A stretch of DNA of 64,000 nt. Origin: Acetobacter garciniae (GTDB taxonomy: Bacteria; Pseudomonadota; Alphaproteobacteria; Acetobacterales; Acetobacteraceae). This document shows, piece by piece, positions 8,714 through 17,356 of this stretch. The position numbers and the translations under genes were made by a program. The stretch spans positions 62,001 through 126,000 of the forward strand of contig NZ_JAFVMH010000003.1 of assembly GCF_017377735.1 (NCBI RefSeq). The letters run 5' to 3'. Positions within the stretch are counted from its first letter, which is position 1; every line of letters begins with the position of its first letter. The notes beneath the pieces are model-generated. The model worked only from the letters and a program-made list of their open reading frames with translations. It did not search any database and had not been told where the DNA came from.

Positions 8714-10111
8714 ATGCCTGTTATTGAAATAGGCACCTATAATGCCTGGAATTTACACGATCTGGTGCTGCTGAATCGGTGCAGGAAAAAGGGTGTTGCC
8801 TATGTTAATCATGGTAACGACATGCGACGGGAAGAGCCCCCGGCGCAGGAGGCCGGATTTTCTCAAAGCGGGAACCCAAATAACTCCGATGGGCGCGATG
8901 ACACGCATCCTCGCATAGCTTTGTATTGCGGTCAGGCGGTGGGGTATCCGTACTGGGCCTATTATTCACATGCGCTGCTTAGTATCGGGCTCGTGCACAA
9001 GCCCGTTCATCCTCAGGAAATCATCGCGAACGCGCTGGATGATTTTGATGTCTTGATCATGCCCGGCGGGTTTGCGACATGGGGCCTTGATCGGGCGGAA
9101 GGCATGGTGGGGGTGGATGCGACTATCAGTCGCTTCATAGCGCAAGGAGGGCGGTTTCTCGGGTCCTGTGGCGGTGCGTTTTATATGGCGACCGGCCGTC
9201 CCGGCTGGCTTGGCATTCTTGACGCCATGCCAATGTACACTCAGGAATACCTGCTGACAGGGGCAGGGATGGTGAGTATCCGGATTGAGGACGCCCGTCT
9301 TGGGTATCGGCTGCCCGAGGGTCTGGAAATGCCGTACTATCATGGGCCGGTTTTCGATAACAGTCCACGATCGGCGAGAACATTGGGAACGTTCCGTTCA
9401 TTTATCGTACCCAGTCGGCTTTTTATAGACAACCCTTTGAAACCGGCATTATTCCAAACGGAAATGCAGGGAACTCCCGCGATTGTGCATGGAACCCATG
9501 GCGCGGGTCAGGTCGTGGCTTTTTCATCCCACCCGGAGATGGGCGAACTGGTCCGTCGTGCGATCGCGATGAAAGGCTATGTATCGCAGTTCCTGCCAAT
9601 CCGTGGGCTGGAGATCATGAAGCAGACTCTTGCCTTCTATATGTCTGACGATTGCGCGGGCTTTCTGCTTATCCATAACGCCCTGGACTATCTAAATGCT
9701 TTTTCCGCCACGTCGGATTGCCGGGACGCCGGGAACGATGAATGTGAAAACGGCGGTTTTGCCGAGAGTATCGCATCGCTTGATAATAGTATCACACAGG
9801 GGCTGTCGCGTCTTTTGAGCGATATATCGTGCGGACATCCCGATATGGAAACGTTAAGGGATATCGAAATCAAACGCCTTGAAGCGGAATGGGGCCGCGT
9901 GATGGACAGGGTTGACGAAAAAGGGACATGGGGCGTGATAAGCGGCGAACTGAATGCTATTTTCTCGCAGTTGAAGTCGGATGTGACCGTGGCGCTTCGG
10001 CCTGACATGCCTTGGGAAGAGCGTCTCGTGCTTGTGGAATTACCCATTCGTATTGCGACCGCCACGCTCCGTATCATGGCGTGTGACGAGCAGTTGCGGA
10101 ACCTGGCATGA
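8714..10111 (+). CDS. class I amidotransferase-fold protein, BPL_N-like, with Cys-His-Glu triad
   Basis: A 465-residue cytoplasmic protein. The ATG at 8714 is preceded by AAGGAG; an upstream GTG at 8693 lacks such a site. Residues about 65-290 have the class I glutamine amidotransferase fold as in biotin-ligase N-terminal (BPL_N) domains: VLIMPGGFATWGLD, the nucleophile elbow GSCGGAFY with C152, and SSHPEMGE supplying H273 and E275. All three triad residues are therefore present. The last 120 residues are helical and unlike anything I recognise. The gene sits inside the ABC importer operon and overlaps the ATPase gene by 4 bases, so it is co-translated with transport. A role as an amidase on the imported compound is inference. 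Confidence 0.78.
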   Translation: MPVIEIGTYNAWNLHDLVLLNRCRKKGVAYVNHGNDMRREEPPAQEAGFSQSGNPNNSDGRDDTHPRIALYCGQAVGYPYWAYYSHALLSIGLVHKPVHPQEIIANALDDFDVLIMPGGFATWGLDRAEGMVGVDATISRFIAQGGRFLGSCGGAFYMATGRPGWLGILDAMPMYTQEYLLTGAGMVSIRIEDARLGYRLPEGLEMPYYHGPVFDNSPRSARTLGTFRSFIVPSRLFIDNPLKPALFQTEMQGTPAIVHGTHGAGQVVAFSSHPEMGELVRRAIAMKGYVSQFLPIRGLEIMKQTLAFYMSDDCAGFLLIHNALDYLNAFSATSDCRDAGNDECENGGFAESIASLDNSITQGLSRLLSDISCGHPDMETLRDIEIKRLEAEWGRVMDRVDEKGTWGVISGELNAIFSQLKSDVTVALRPDMPWEERLVLVELPIRIATATLRIMACDEQLRNLA

Positions 10112-11202
10112 AACAGCAGCATTCTCCAATCGACGGGTCGCAGGCCGATGTCGTTCTTGCCGGCGTTGAAAAGCGCTATGGAAACACAATTGCTTTGCGT
10201 TCCATGGACCTGAGTATAGAGCGCGGGGAATTGTTCGCCCTGCTTGGCCCAAGCGGGTGCGGGAAGTCGACCACGCTGCGCCTGATTGCAGGCTTTGAGC
10301 AACCCAGTGCCGGGCGTGTCTTCGTGCGTGGGAACGACGTTACGCGTATTCCGTCCTCGAAAAGAAATTTCGGGATAGTTTTCCAGGGTTTCGCGCTGTT
10401 TCCGCATATGACTGTCGCGCAGAATGTCGGCTTCGGCCTAAGAATGCGTAAATTGCAGAAATCCGAGATGAAGCAACGTGTCATGTCTGCGCTGGAACTG
10501 GTCGGGCTCGACCATCTGGCGGATCGGTATCCACGGCAATTGTCAGGCGGGCAGCAACAGCGTGCGGCGCTGGCCCGGGCCATTGTGATCGAGCCGGATG
10601 TTCTTGTGCTGGACGAACCCATGAGTGCGCTGGACAAGATCCTGCGGGACCGCATGCAGGTCGAGATCAGGCGGATCCAGCAGCGGTTGAAAATGACGAC
10701 AATCCTGGTGACACACGATCAGGAAGAAGCATTGGGCATGGCCGATCGTGTGGGTGTGCTGAATGGTGGGCGGATTGAGCAGGTCGGCACACCCCGTTCG
10801 ATTTATGAGACTCCGAGAACCACCTTTGTCGCTACGTTTCTGGGCGCCAGTAACCTGCTGACCGGCAAAGTGGAAGGATATGACGGCGCGCAGGCCGCCA
10901 TCAGCGTGGCAGGCCGTGTGATATCCATACCCCGCGGGGGATTGGAGCGGGGTGCTACGGTCCCCTTGTCGCTTCGTCCCGAGAAAATCCGCCTCTGCGC
11001 TCACAGTCCGTTTATGGGGAAGGTGAAGGAGATGACCTATAAAGGGTCCACGACCTATGTCGAGGTGGACGTGAACGGGGTCTCCTTTGCGATTTCAGGC
11101 GACAGCGCGCAGATACGTGGCCAGCATTGCGAGGTCGGGAATCTGGTCGGCCTTGAATGGGACGCGCGCGATGTGGTTGTGCTGGAGGATGTGGCGTCAT
11201 GA
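10108..11202 (+). CDS. ABC transporter ATP-binding protein, PotA-like
   Basis: A 364-residue importer ATPase. Walker A GPSGCGKST is at residues 47-55, the Q-loop lies in GIVFQGFALFPHM, the signature is LSGGQQQR, Walker B is VLVLDEP with the D-loop SALD, and the switch histidine is in ILVTHDQEEA. The C-terminal 120 residues form a TOBE/OB regulatory domain (FLGASNLLTG onward, SLRPEKIRL), as in PotA, FbpC and MalK. It overlaps the preceding amidotransferase-like gene (ATGA) and the following permease gene (ATGA), which indicates tight translational coupling. It energises uptake through the two permeases at 11199 and 12044. Confidence 0.95.
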   Translation: MKQQHSPIDGSQADVVLAGVEKRYGNTIALRSMDLSIERGELFALLGPSGCGKSTTLRLIAGFEQPSAGRVFVRGNDVTRIPSSKRNFGIVFQGFALFPHMTVAQNVGFGLRMRKLQKSEMKQRVMSALELVGLDHLADRYPRQLSGGQQQRAALARAIVIEPDVLVLDEPMSALDKILRDRMQVEIRRIQQRLKMTTILVTHDQEEALGMADRVGVLNGGRIEQVGTPRSIYETPRTTFVATFLGASNLLTGKVEGYDGAQAAISVAGRVISIPRGGLERGATVPLSLRPEKIRLCAHSPFMGKVKEMTYKGSTTYVEVDVNGVSFAISGDSAQIRGQHCEVGNLVGLEWDARDVVVLEDVAS

Positions 11203-12047
11203 TCCCCGCATATTACAAGGCGCCACGAACGCTTCTGGCCATATTGCCCCTTTGTTTTCTGGCACTTTTTTTTCTGGTGCCTGTCGGTTATTTATTTATC
11301 CTGAGCTTTGTTGAAGGCAACGCCTTTGGTGGTGCCCATTGGACATTCACCACCGCAAATTATACCGGCATGTTAGGAGACAGGTTCTATATCGTTATCG
11401 CTGTCAGGACGATATCCATATCCCTTATAGCGTGCGTTCTTAATGTAATACTGGCGTTTCCTGTTGCACTGTTCGCGGCCCGTCTTCAGTCGGTATGGAA
11501 ATCTGTTTTCCTGACGATTGCCACAGTGCCCCTGATGGTCAGCAATATCGTGCGCGCATTCGGGTGGGTGGTGATATTGGGGCGAAGGGGTATCCTGAAT
11601 TCGGTCCTACAGTTTTTTGCACCGCAAATGGTTTTAAGGCAGCATCTGTTTTCTATCCAGGCAATCTGCTTCGGCCTGCTGACCATTACGCTGCCGTTCA
11701 CCATCATGTTTCTGACGAACGCCGTATCCGGCATCGATCGAAAAAATATCGAAGCGGCGGAATCGCTCGGGGCAACCCGCTGGGGTGTCTTTTATCATAT
11801 CATACTTCCGCTTACCAAATCGGCACTTGCTTCGGGTTTGATGGTCGTTTTCTTTCTGACGTTGAGCGCCTATGTCACCGTCACGCTGCTGGGCGGCCCG
11901 CGCTACAAGACGCTTGTCGGATTTATCTATGATTATTCAGCCACTCTTCGGTGGCCACAGGCGGCGGCACTGTCATTTGTGCTGTTGGGTATAGGGCTGG
12001 CGTTTGCCGGAATCGTTCAGCTCCTGGTTTCGGAGCGCAAGAAATGA
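11199..12047 (+). CDS. ABC transporter permease, PotB-like
   Basis: A 282-residue inner-membrane protein starting at the ATG that overlaps the ATPase stop. About six hydrophobic helices are visible, beginning with LLAILPLCFLALFFLVPVGY. The EAA loop that docks with the ATPase reads EAAESLGATRWGVFYHIILP. PotB-type proteins are the first permease half of spermidine/putrescine-like importers. It overlaps the second permease gene by 4 bases. Confidence 0.93.
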   Translation: MIPAYYKAPRTLLAILPLCFLALFFLVPVGYLFILSFVEGNAFGGAHWTFTTANYTGMLGDRFYIVIAVRTISISLIACVLNVILAFPVALFAARLQSVWKSVFLTIATVPLMVSNIVRAFGWVVILGRRGILNSVLQFFAPQMVLRQHLFSIQAICFGLLTITLPFTIMFLTNAVSGIDRKNIEAAESLGATRWGVFYHIILPLTKSALASGLMVVFFLTLSAYVTVTLLGGPRYKTLVGFIYDYSATLRWPQAAALSFVLLGIGLAFAGIVQLLVSERKK

Positions 12048-12811
12048 GGCGCATGGTTCTGTATTCCGCTGTTGGAATATCCGCGTTTTTGACATTGGTT
12101 CCGATATTTCTGGTGCTTGTCCAGGCATTTAGCGCGGGCGAAATGCTGACATTTCCGCTACCCGGGCTTTCCGTGAAGTGGTTTGTCCGCGCATATACGG
12201 TGCCGGAAATCAGGGAATCCTTTTTGTTCAGCGTTATCCTGGCTGTTGTTTCATCCGTTTTTTCAGTCATGCTTGCATTGTGCGGTGCCTTGTATGTGTC
12301 TCGCAATGGCGGGGTGCTTTCCAGGCTTGTCACTATTCTTGCGTTGGTGCCACTGGTCTTTCCCGCGTTCATACTGGGGCTGGCCTTGCTGTTTTTCTTC
12401 AAGGCTGGCGGGGTCAATGCAAAACTGGGCTTGCTGATCGCGCATATCGTCATCTCAATCCCCTATGCGTTTCGTCCGCTGGTGGAGGCGCTGAAGGAAA
12501 CACCGCTCTCCCTGGAGGAAGCGGCGCAGAGTTTGGGTGCAGGACCGTTGTCATCCTTTGTGTTGGTAACATTTCCTCAAATTGCGGCAGGCGTTGGTAC
12601 AGCGTGGGTTTTTTGTTTTGTTGTGTCGTTTAGCGAATTGAGCGCAACCCTGTTCCTGGCCGGTCCCGGTGCGATGACGCTTCCCGTGGAGCTGTTCAGT
12701 TATCTGGAATTCCAAGGGGATCAGCTTGTCGTCGCGGCGGCATCCACCGCTCAGGTCCTGTTGACGTTGGGAATGGTTTTTCTGGGCAACAGGGTTTTCC
12801 GTCGCAGGTAA
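12044..12811 (+). CDS. ABC transporter permease, PotC-like
   Basis: A 255-residue second permease. The ATG at 12044 overlaps the stop of the first permease; a second ATG at 12053 is possible. It has about six membrane helices and the EAA loop LEEAAQSLGAGPLSSFVLVT. It completes the ABC importer. The next gene, 154 bases downstream, encodes the gamma-glutamyltransferase-like enzyme, so the operon may continue into it. Confidence 0.93.
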   Translation: MRRMVLYSAVGISAFLTLVPIFLVLVQAFSAGEMLTFPLPGLSVKWFVRAYTVPEIRESFLFSVILAVVSSVFSVMLALCGALYVSRNGGVLSRLVTILALVPLVFPAFILGLALLFFFKAGGVNAKLGLLIAHIVISIPYAFRPLVEALKETPLSLEEAAQSLGAGPLSSFVLVTFPQIAAGVGTAWVFCFVVSFSELSATLFLAGPGAMTLPVELFSYLEFQGDQLVVAAASTAQVLLTLGMVFLGNRVFRRR

Positions 12812-12965
12812 ACGGGACGACCGTGAAGAGGCCCCGATATTTGGCATGTTGCCCGTAATAACCGGCGCAACAGGACGGTTACTGTGTTGTCGAACATTTT
12901 TTGCAATTCGTGCTCTTCATGCTCCCCGGTGGGGCAGGCGTATCTTCTGTTCAAAAGGCAAATCG

Positions 12966-14756
12966 ATGAAAAATTTTACGACCAGGCCGGAGTTAAGCGG
13001 TACTTTCGGTGCGATCAGCGCCACGCACTGGTTGGGGGCCGCGGTTGGAAGTTCGGTTCTGGAAAGGGGAGGCAATGCGTTTGATGCCGCTGTCGCATGC
13101 GGCTTTGTGCTGCAGATTGTCGAACCGCACCTGAACGGACCGGGCGGCGATGTGGTCATGATTGTCAAGGCAGCCGGGGAAGACGCCCCTGTTGTTATCT
13201 GTGGGCAGGGTGTTGCGCCGCAGGCCGCGACAATGCAGGCGTTCGACGCCTTGAATCTCAAGATGATTCCGGGCACAGGCCTGCTGCCTGCCGTGGTGCC
13301 CGGGGCGTTCGATGCGTGGATGCTGCTTTTGCGCGATTACGGGACTTGGACGGTGGAGGATGTTCTCGCCTATGCCATCAGTTATGCGGAAAAAGGCTTT
13401 CCGCTTTTGTCGCGGGCCGTGGCCTCCATCGTGCCGGTTGCGGATCTGTTTCGTGAGGAATGGCCGTCATCCGCCGAAATCTGGTTGCCGGGAAATGCGC
13501 TGCCACGCCCGCGTGAGATCATGTTTACGCCCGCGATCGCGAACACGTACAAGCGGATCATTCACGAAGCCAAGTCCAGAAGTGCTGACCGGATCGAACA
13601 AATCGAGGCAGCACGGGCGGCCTTTTATAGCGGCTTTGTGGCCGAAGCCATTGATTCGTTTTATCGTAAGGCGGAACTGTTCGATACGACCGGACGCCGA
13701 AATGGCGGGCTGTTGCGTGGAAGCGACATGGCAAACTGGCGCGCAACCAAGGAAAAATCTGTTTCACTGGAATTTCGCGGGCTACGTGTCCATAAAGCTG
13801 GGCCGTGGAGCCAGGGACCGGTTTTTTTGCAGCAACTCAGCCTGTTGCAGCAATTTGACCTAGAGCGTCTTGTTGCCGTGGGGGGCGATCAGTTCATCCA
13901 TATGGTGGTGGAATGCGCAAAGCTCGCCTTCGCCGATCGCGAAGCGTTCTATGGTGACCCCGCCGCGACCGATATTCCAATAGAGACATTGCTTTCCGAT
14001 GAATATGCGCGGGAAAGAGCAAAGCTTGTCGGTCCCAACGCCTCGCTTGAATGGAACGCAAGTTATTTGCAGAATGCCGCTGAACGTCTGGGCGTTATTG
14101 CCGGACTTGCGGGAAGCGAGGTTCCTGCCGGGCCGGGCGGGGGCGAGGTCACATTCGCAGCCGTGCCGGAAATTGAAGGCGATACGGTACATCTCGATAT
14201 CGCGGACAGATTTGGTAATGTGATTTCCGCAACACCAAGTGGCGGCTGGCTCCAAAGCTCCCCCGCCGTGCCGGGGCTTGGTTTCTCCTTGTCCACACGC
14301 GGGCAGATGTTCTGGCTGGATGAGAGATTGCCGTCCTGTCTCAGGCCCGGCACGCGGCCGAGAACGACATTGACCCCCACGCTTGTAACCCGCGAAGCAG
14401 AGGGCATGTTGGCTTTTGGCACACCCGGTGGCGATCAGCAGGATCAATGGCCGCTGACGGTCTTTTTGCGCCATGTGCTGGGCGGGCAGGGATTGCAGGA
14501 AGCCATTGATGGCCCGATGTTCCACAGCAAGCATTGGCCAAGTTCCTTTTATCCGCGTGATTACGAGTTGGGGCGTATTTTGATCGAGGATCGATTCGGC
14601 ACGGACGTGGCAGCGCGCCTGAGCGAGCGAGGCCATAAGGTTTCCGTTGATGGAAGCTGGTCTTTAGGTCGTATTTGCGCGGTTGAACGGCGGGCAGGAT
14701 TGCTGTTTGCGGGGGCCACGCCACGACATATGCAAAGTTATGCGATCGTCAGGTGA
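12966..14756 (+). CDS. gamma-glutamyltransferase-like Ntn hydrolase, cytoplasmic
   Basis: A 596-residue member of the gamma-glutamyltranspeptidase superfamily. The GGNAFDAAVACGFVL and LNGPGGDVVMI segments match the large-subunit signature. The autoprocessing/catalytic threonine is probably T407 in GDTVHLDIADRFGN, at the normal subunit boundary. The end has GGDQQDQWPLTVFLRHVL. I place the start at the ATG at 12966 because family similarity begins there (MKNFTTRPELSGTFGAISAT) and AAAGG precedes it; an upstream in-frame ATG at 12846 would add 40 unlike residues. There is no signal peptide, whereas classical bacterial GGT is periplasmic. It follows the ABC importer and so probably splits the imported gamma-glutamyl or related amide compound in the cytoplasm. 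Confidence 0.86.
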   Translation: MKNFTTRPELSGTFGAISATHWLGAAVGSSVLERGGNAFDAAVACGFVLQIVEPHLNGPGGDVVMIVKAAGEDAPVVICGQGVAPQAATMQAFDALNLKMIPGTGLLPAVVPGAFDAWMLLLRDYGTWTVEDVLAYAISYAEKGFPLLSRAVASIVPVADLFREEWPSSAEIWLPGNALPRPREIMFTPAIANTYKRIIHEAKSRSADRIEQIEAARAAFYSGFVAEAIDSFYRKAELFDTTGRRNGGLLRGSDMANWRATKEKSVSLEFRGLRVHKAGPWSQGPVFLQQLSLLQQFDLERLVAVGGDQFIHMVVECAKLAFADREAFYGDPAATDIPIETLLSDEYARERAKLVGPNASLEWNASYLQNAAERLGVIAGLAGSEVPAGPGGGEVTFAAVPEIEGDTVHLDIADRFGNVISATPSGGWLQSSPAVPGLGFSLSTRGQMFWLDERLPSCLRPGTRPRTTLTPTLVTREAEGMLAFGTPGGDQQDQWPLTVFLRHVLGGQGLQEAIDGPMFHSKHWPSSFYPRDYELGRILIEDRFGTDVAARLSERGHKVSVDGSWSLGRICAVERRAGLLFAGATPRHMQSYAIVR

Positions 14757-14870
14757 TTGACCGCCCAAAATGGTGTAACTGTCCCACGATACAGGGTGCC
14801 TGCCGCCCGGCGTGGGATGCACGACCCGCCCCGCCGACAGCGCAAGCCCGTTCGGCGTTAACGGAGTGCC

Positions 14871-16166
14871 ATGACGAACAAACTTGCCCCCCGGCATCTG
14901 ACCATGATCGCGTTTGGCGGCCTGATCGGGATGGGGCTTCTGGTCGGGTGCGGCAACGCCATCCACCGCGCCGGGCCCGCCATTGTGCTGAGCATCCTGT
15001 ATGCAGGCCTGTTGACCTATTGCGCCATGCGCACCCTGTCGGATTACATGGAGCTTGACCCTGACCGGGGCTCGTTTCTCGCCTATCTGGGAACGTCGCG
15101 CCGGTCGGCGGAGGAATTTGTCTGCGGCTGGCTTTACTGTGGCTACTGGACCTGCGTGATCGCGGCGGAAGGGCTGGGGGGCGGCATGTTGCTGCATCAG
15201 TATCTGCCATTACCAGTCCTGCCGACATCGCTGGCGCTTATCGCCGCAGCCTGTGTGCTGAACCTGCAATCGGTCAGGCTTTTCGGGCAGGTCGAGTTCT
15301 GGCTGACCATGATCAAGCTTGTCGCCATCATAGCCTTCTGCGCGATCTGCCTGGGTGCCGTCCTGGTGACGCTGTACCACGATGGCGGGCAGATCCTGCA
15401 TGGAACAAGCCTGGCCACGCTGGCGCCCTACGGTATTGGTGCTGCTTTTTACAGTGTGCCGACCATCATGTTCACCATGGCGGGGGCGGAGATCATCACC
15501 ATAGCCCACCGCGAAACCGAGGCATCCAGCCGCACGCTGTCCGGTCTGGCCCGGCTGGTGACATTGCGCATGGTCGCGTTCTATCTTGTGCCCGTCATCC
15601 TTATCCTGCTTATTCTGCCGCTGTCTTCCGTCCGGCCCGGGTTTTCGCCCTTTGCCGATACGCTGGCTTTCCTGCATGTGCCCCACGGCAAGCTGGTGTT
15701 TGACGGCGTCATTCTGGTGACATTGCTGTCATGCATCAATTCCAGCACTTATATCGCATCGCGCGTGCTGAACGAACTCCTGACCGAGGACTGGCCACAG
15801 GGCGGCGGTCACGGTTCATCCGCACCGTTTGCATCGCGGATCCTGGCTGTGTCGGTCGCGGGCGCACTGCTTTGCCTGGGGGCCACGCTGTTCAGTGCTG
15901 CGGCCTTTTCCCTGCTGCTGGATGTCAGCGGTTATATCACCATTGTCGTTTATGGCGTGATCAGCCTGTCCTTTATCCGTTTTACGGCGGGCAAGACCTT
16001 GTCACCCATGACCCGGATACGGGCGTTCGCGGCCCTGTTGCTCAGTGCCGGCGTCATGTCCGCCATTATCGGCGGGGACGCACGGCGCGATGGCATAGAG
16101 TGCTTTCTGGTTCTGCTCGTTCTTCTTTCGGCCTGCCGGATAGGGCTGGCCCGGTCTCTGCGCTGA
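14871..16166 (+). CDS. APC-superfamily amino acid permease
   Basis: A 431-residue integral membrane protein of the amino acid-polyamine-organocation family. The first helix has the family start LTMIAFGGLIGMGLLVGCGN, where the unwound glycine-rich stretch binds the amino acid. About 12 hydrophobic segments follow, including FTMAGAEIITIAHRETE, the helix 6 region with a conserved acidic residue. It is 114 bases downstream of the gamma-glutamyltransferase-like gene in the same direction. It may import an amino acid or exchange a product of that enzyme. It converges on the LuxR gene with a 17-base gap. Confidence 0.87.
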   Translation: MTNKLAPRHLTMIAFGGLIGMGLLVGCGNAIHRAGPAIVLSILYAGLLTYCAMRTLSDYMELDPDRGSFLAYLGTSRRSAEEFVCGWLYCGYWTCVIAAEGLGGGMLLHQYLPLPVLPTSLALIAAACVLNLQSVRLFGQVEFWLTMIKLVAIIAFCAICLGAVLVTLYHDGGQILHGTSLATLAPYGIGAAFYSVPTIMFTMAGAEIITIAHRETEASSRTLSGLARLVTLRMVAFYLVPVILILLILPLSSVRPGFSPFADTLAFLHVPHGKLVFDGVILVTLLSCINSSTYIASRVLNELLTEDWPQGGGHGSSAPFASRILAVSVAGALLCLGATLFSAAAFSLLLDVSGYITIVVYGVISLSFIRFTAGKTLSPMTRIRAFAALLLSAGVMSAIIGGDARRDGIECFLVLLVLLSACRIGLARSLR

Positions 16167-16183
16167 AAGGGCGGGGGGCCTGA

Positions 16184-17356
16184 TCACGGGCTGGCGGCTA
16201 TGGTACGGTTTGCGGGGAGCGGTCTGTTCGACCGCGTTCCCATGGGAGAGAGAGTCCCCATAAAGGTTGCAAGCTGGCTCTGGCTGTTGACATTGAGCTT
16301 GCGGAATATCTCCTTCAGCAGGGTTCTTGCGTATTGCTCGGATATGCCAATAAATTCCGCCGCTATTTTCGGGGGAGTGCCAGCGCCGATATATCTTGCA
16401 AGACGCACTTCCGATTGTGTCAGCCCCCAGATGCGGAGTGCGTTGGATACGTCAGCAGGCGTATCGCCCGGGCGATTGGTCAAAAGGAGAACGGCGGATT
16501 GTCGGTTGATCGAAGAGCCGCGTGATCCAATATGGGGTAATTTCAGTATTTTTAGAAGAGTTTTTGTATTTGTCGTGCAGTTGACACAGATGATGCCGTC
16601 ATCTGGCATTTCGCTGTCCGCAAGCAGAACGCTGGTGATGAGAGAGTGCAGGGAGGACGTATTGTGCCGGTTTGCAAAAGACAGTCGGCCATCTGTGTAA
16701 GTAAAGGCGTCACCGATAAGGGATTTGAATTTGTCATTCATCATCAGGACTTTTGTATCGTTCCTGAGCAATGCGGCACCGCATGTCAAATTCTGGCACA
16801 GGCCGGCAAAACCATCTTCTATCAGGGACGCCTGGCGGTTGCCGACGGAAAGGGTGAGCGAACGGCAGATATGGCGGGAAAGAATATTGCGGATCTGGCG
16901 TTCTTCTTCGGTTTCGTTTCTTTTGCCGAAATGTCTTTGGGTGGATATTTTAACGGCGACTGAAAAAGGGTCTTGATGGATAAAGACATTCGTGCGGCCC
17001 CACTCGTATTTTTTAAGAAATTCCTGGTAAAAGGTCGATCGGGCGACCTCGGCATCGCTTACGAAATCAGCATCGCAGAAATCACCGACCACATTGATTT
17101 TATTCTCAAAGAATTCGTTATAAGGGTCCAGCCTGCAATAGGGGTCTGCGGTGTGGAAATAGTCATGAAACATTGCCACATGCCAGTTCGTGTCGAGTGA
17201 ACTGATCGACAGTTCCTGTTCCTTCGGGTTGGTCGGGACAATAACGGTTGCCGAAATTCCAAGAAGCTTAGAGCATTCCTTCAAGGTTGCGGACCATGTG
17301 CTTTCGTCAACAGCGCAGTTATATATTCCTTCAATAAGCGCATTAAGTTTCAGCAT
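16184..17356 (-). CDS. LuxR-family transcriptional regulator
   Basis: A 390-residue protein. The C-terminal 65 residues are a LuxR helix-turn-helix (LTQSEVRLARYIGAGTPPK, then IAAEFIGISEQYARTLLKEI). The first 300 residues are a large sensory region (KLNALIEGIYNCAVDESTWS at the start), probably PAS/GAF-like as in other long LuxR regulators. I chose the ATG at 17356; an open frame continues to a GTG at 17446, but an AAGGAG-like sequence lies inside that extension and the extension lacks domain character. It converges on the APC permease and is the fourth regulator around this transport island. Confidence 0.85.
   Translation of the reverse strand: MLKLNALIEGIYNCAVDESTWSATLKECSKLLGISATVIVPTNPKEQELSISSLDTNWHVAMFHDYFHTADPYCRLDPYNEFFENKINVVGDFCDADFVSDAEVARSTFYQEFLKKYEWGRTNVFIHQDPFSVAVKISTQRHFGKRNETEEERQIRNILSRHICRSLTLSVGNRQASLIEDGFAGLCQNLTCGAALLRNDTKVLMMNDKFKSLIGDAFTYTDGRLSFANRHNTSSLHSLITSVLLADSEMPDDGIICVNCTTNTKTLLKILKLPHIGSRGSSINRQSAVLLLTNRPGDTPADVSNALRIWGLTQSEVRLARYIGAGTPPKIAAEFIGISEQYARTLLKEIFRKLNVNSQSQLATFMGTLSPMGTRSNRPLPANRTIAASP

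Noticed and set aside
7592-12811. Classic potABCD spermidine importer names
   Set aside because: The family is right, but the TonB receptor and two amide-cleaving enzymes make a polyamine substrate uncertain, so gene symbols were withheld.
12846-12965. Extended N-terminus of the gamma-glutamyltransferase
   Set aside because: The additional 40 residues contain several cysteines and arginines without signal or domain character, and family similarity begins at 12966.
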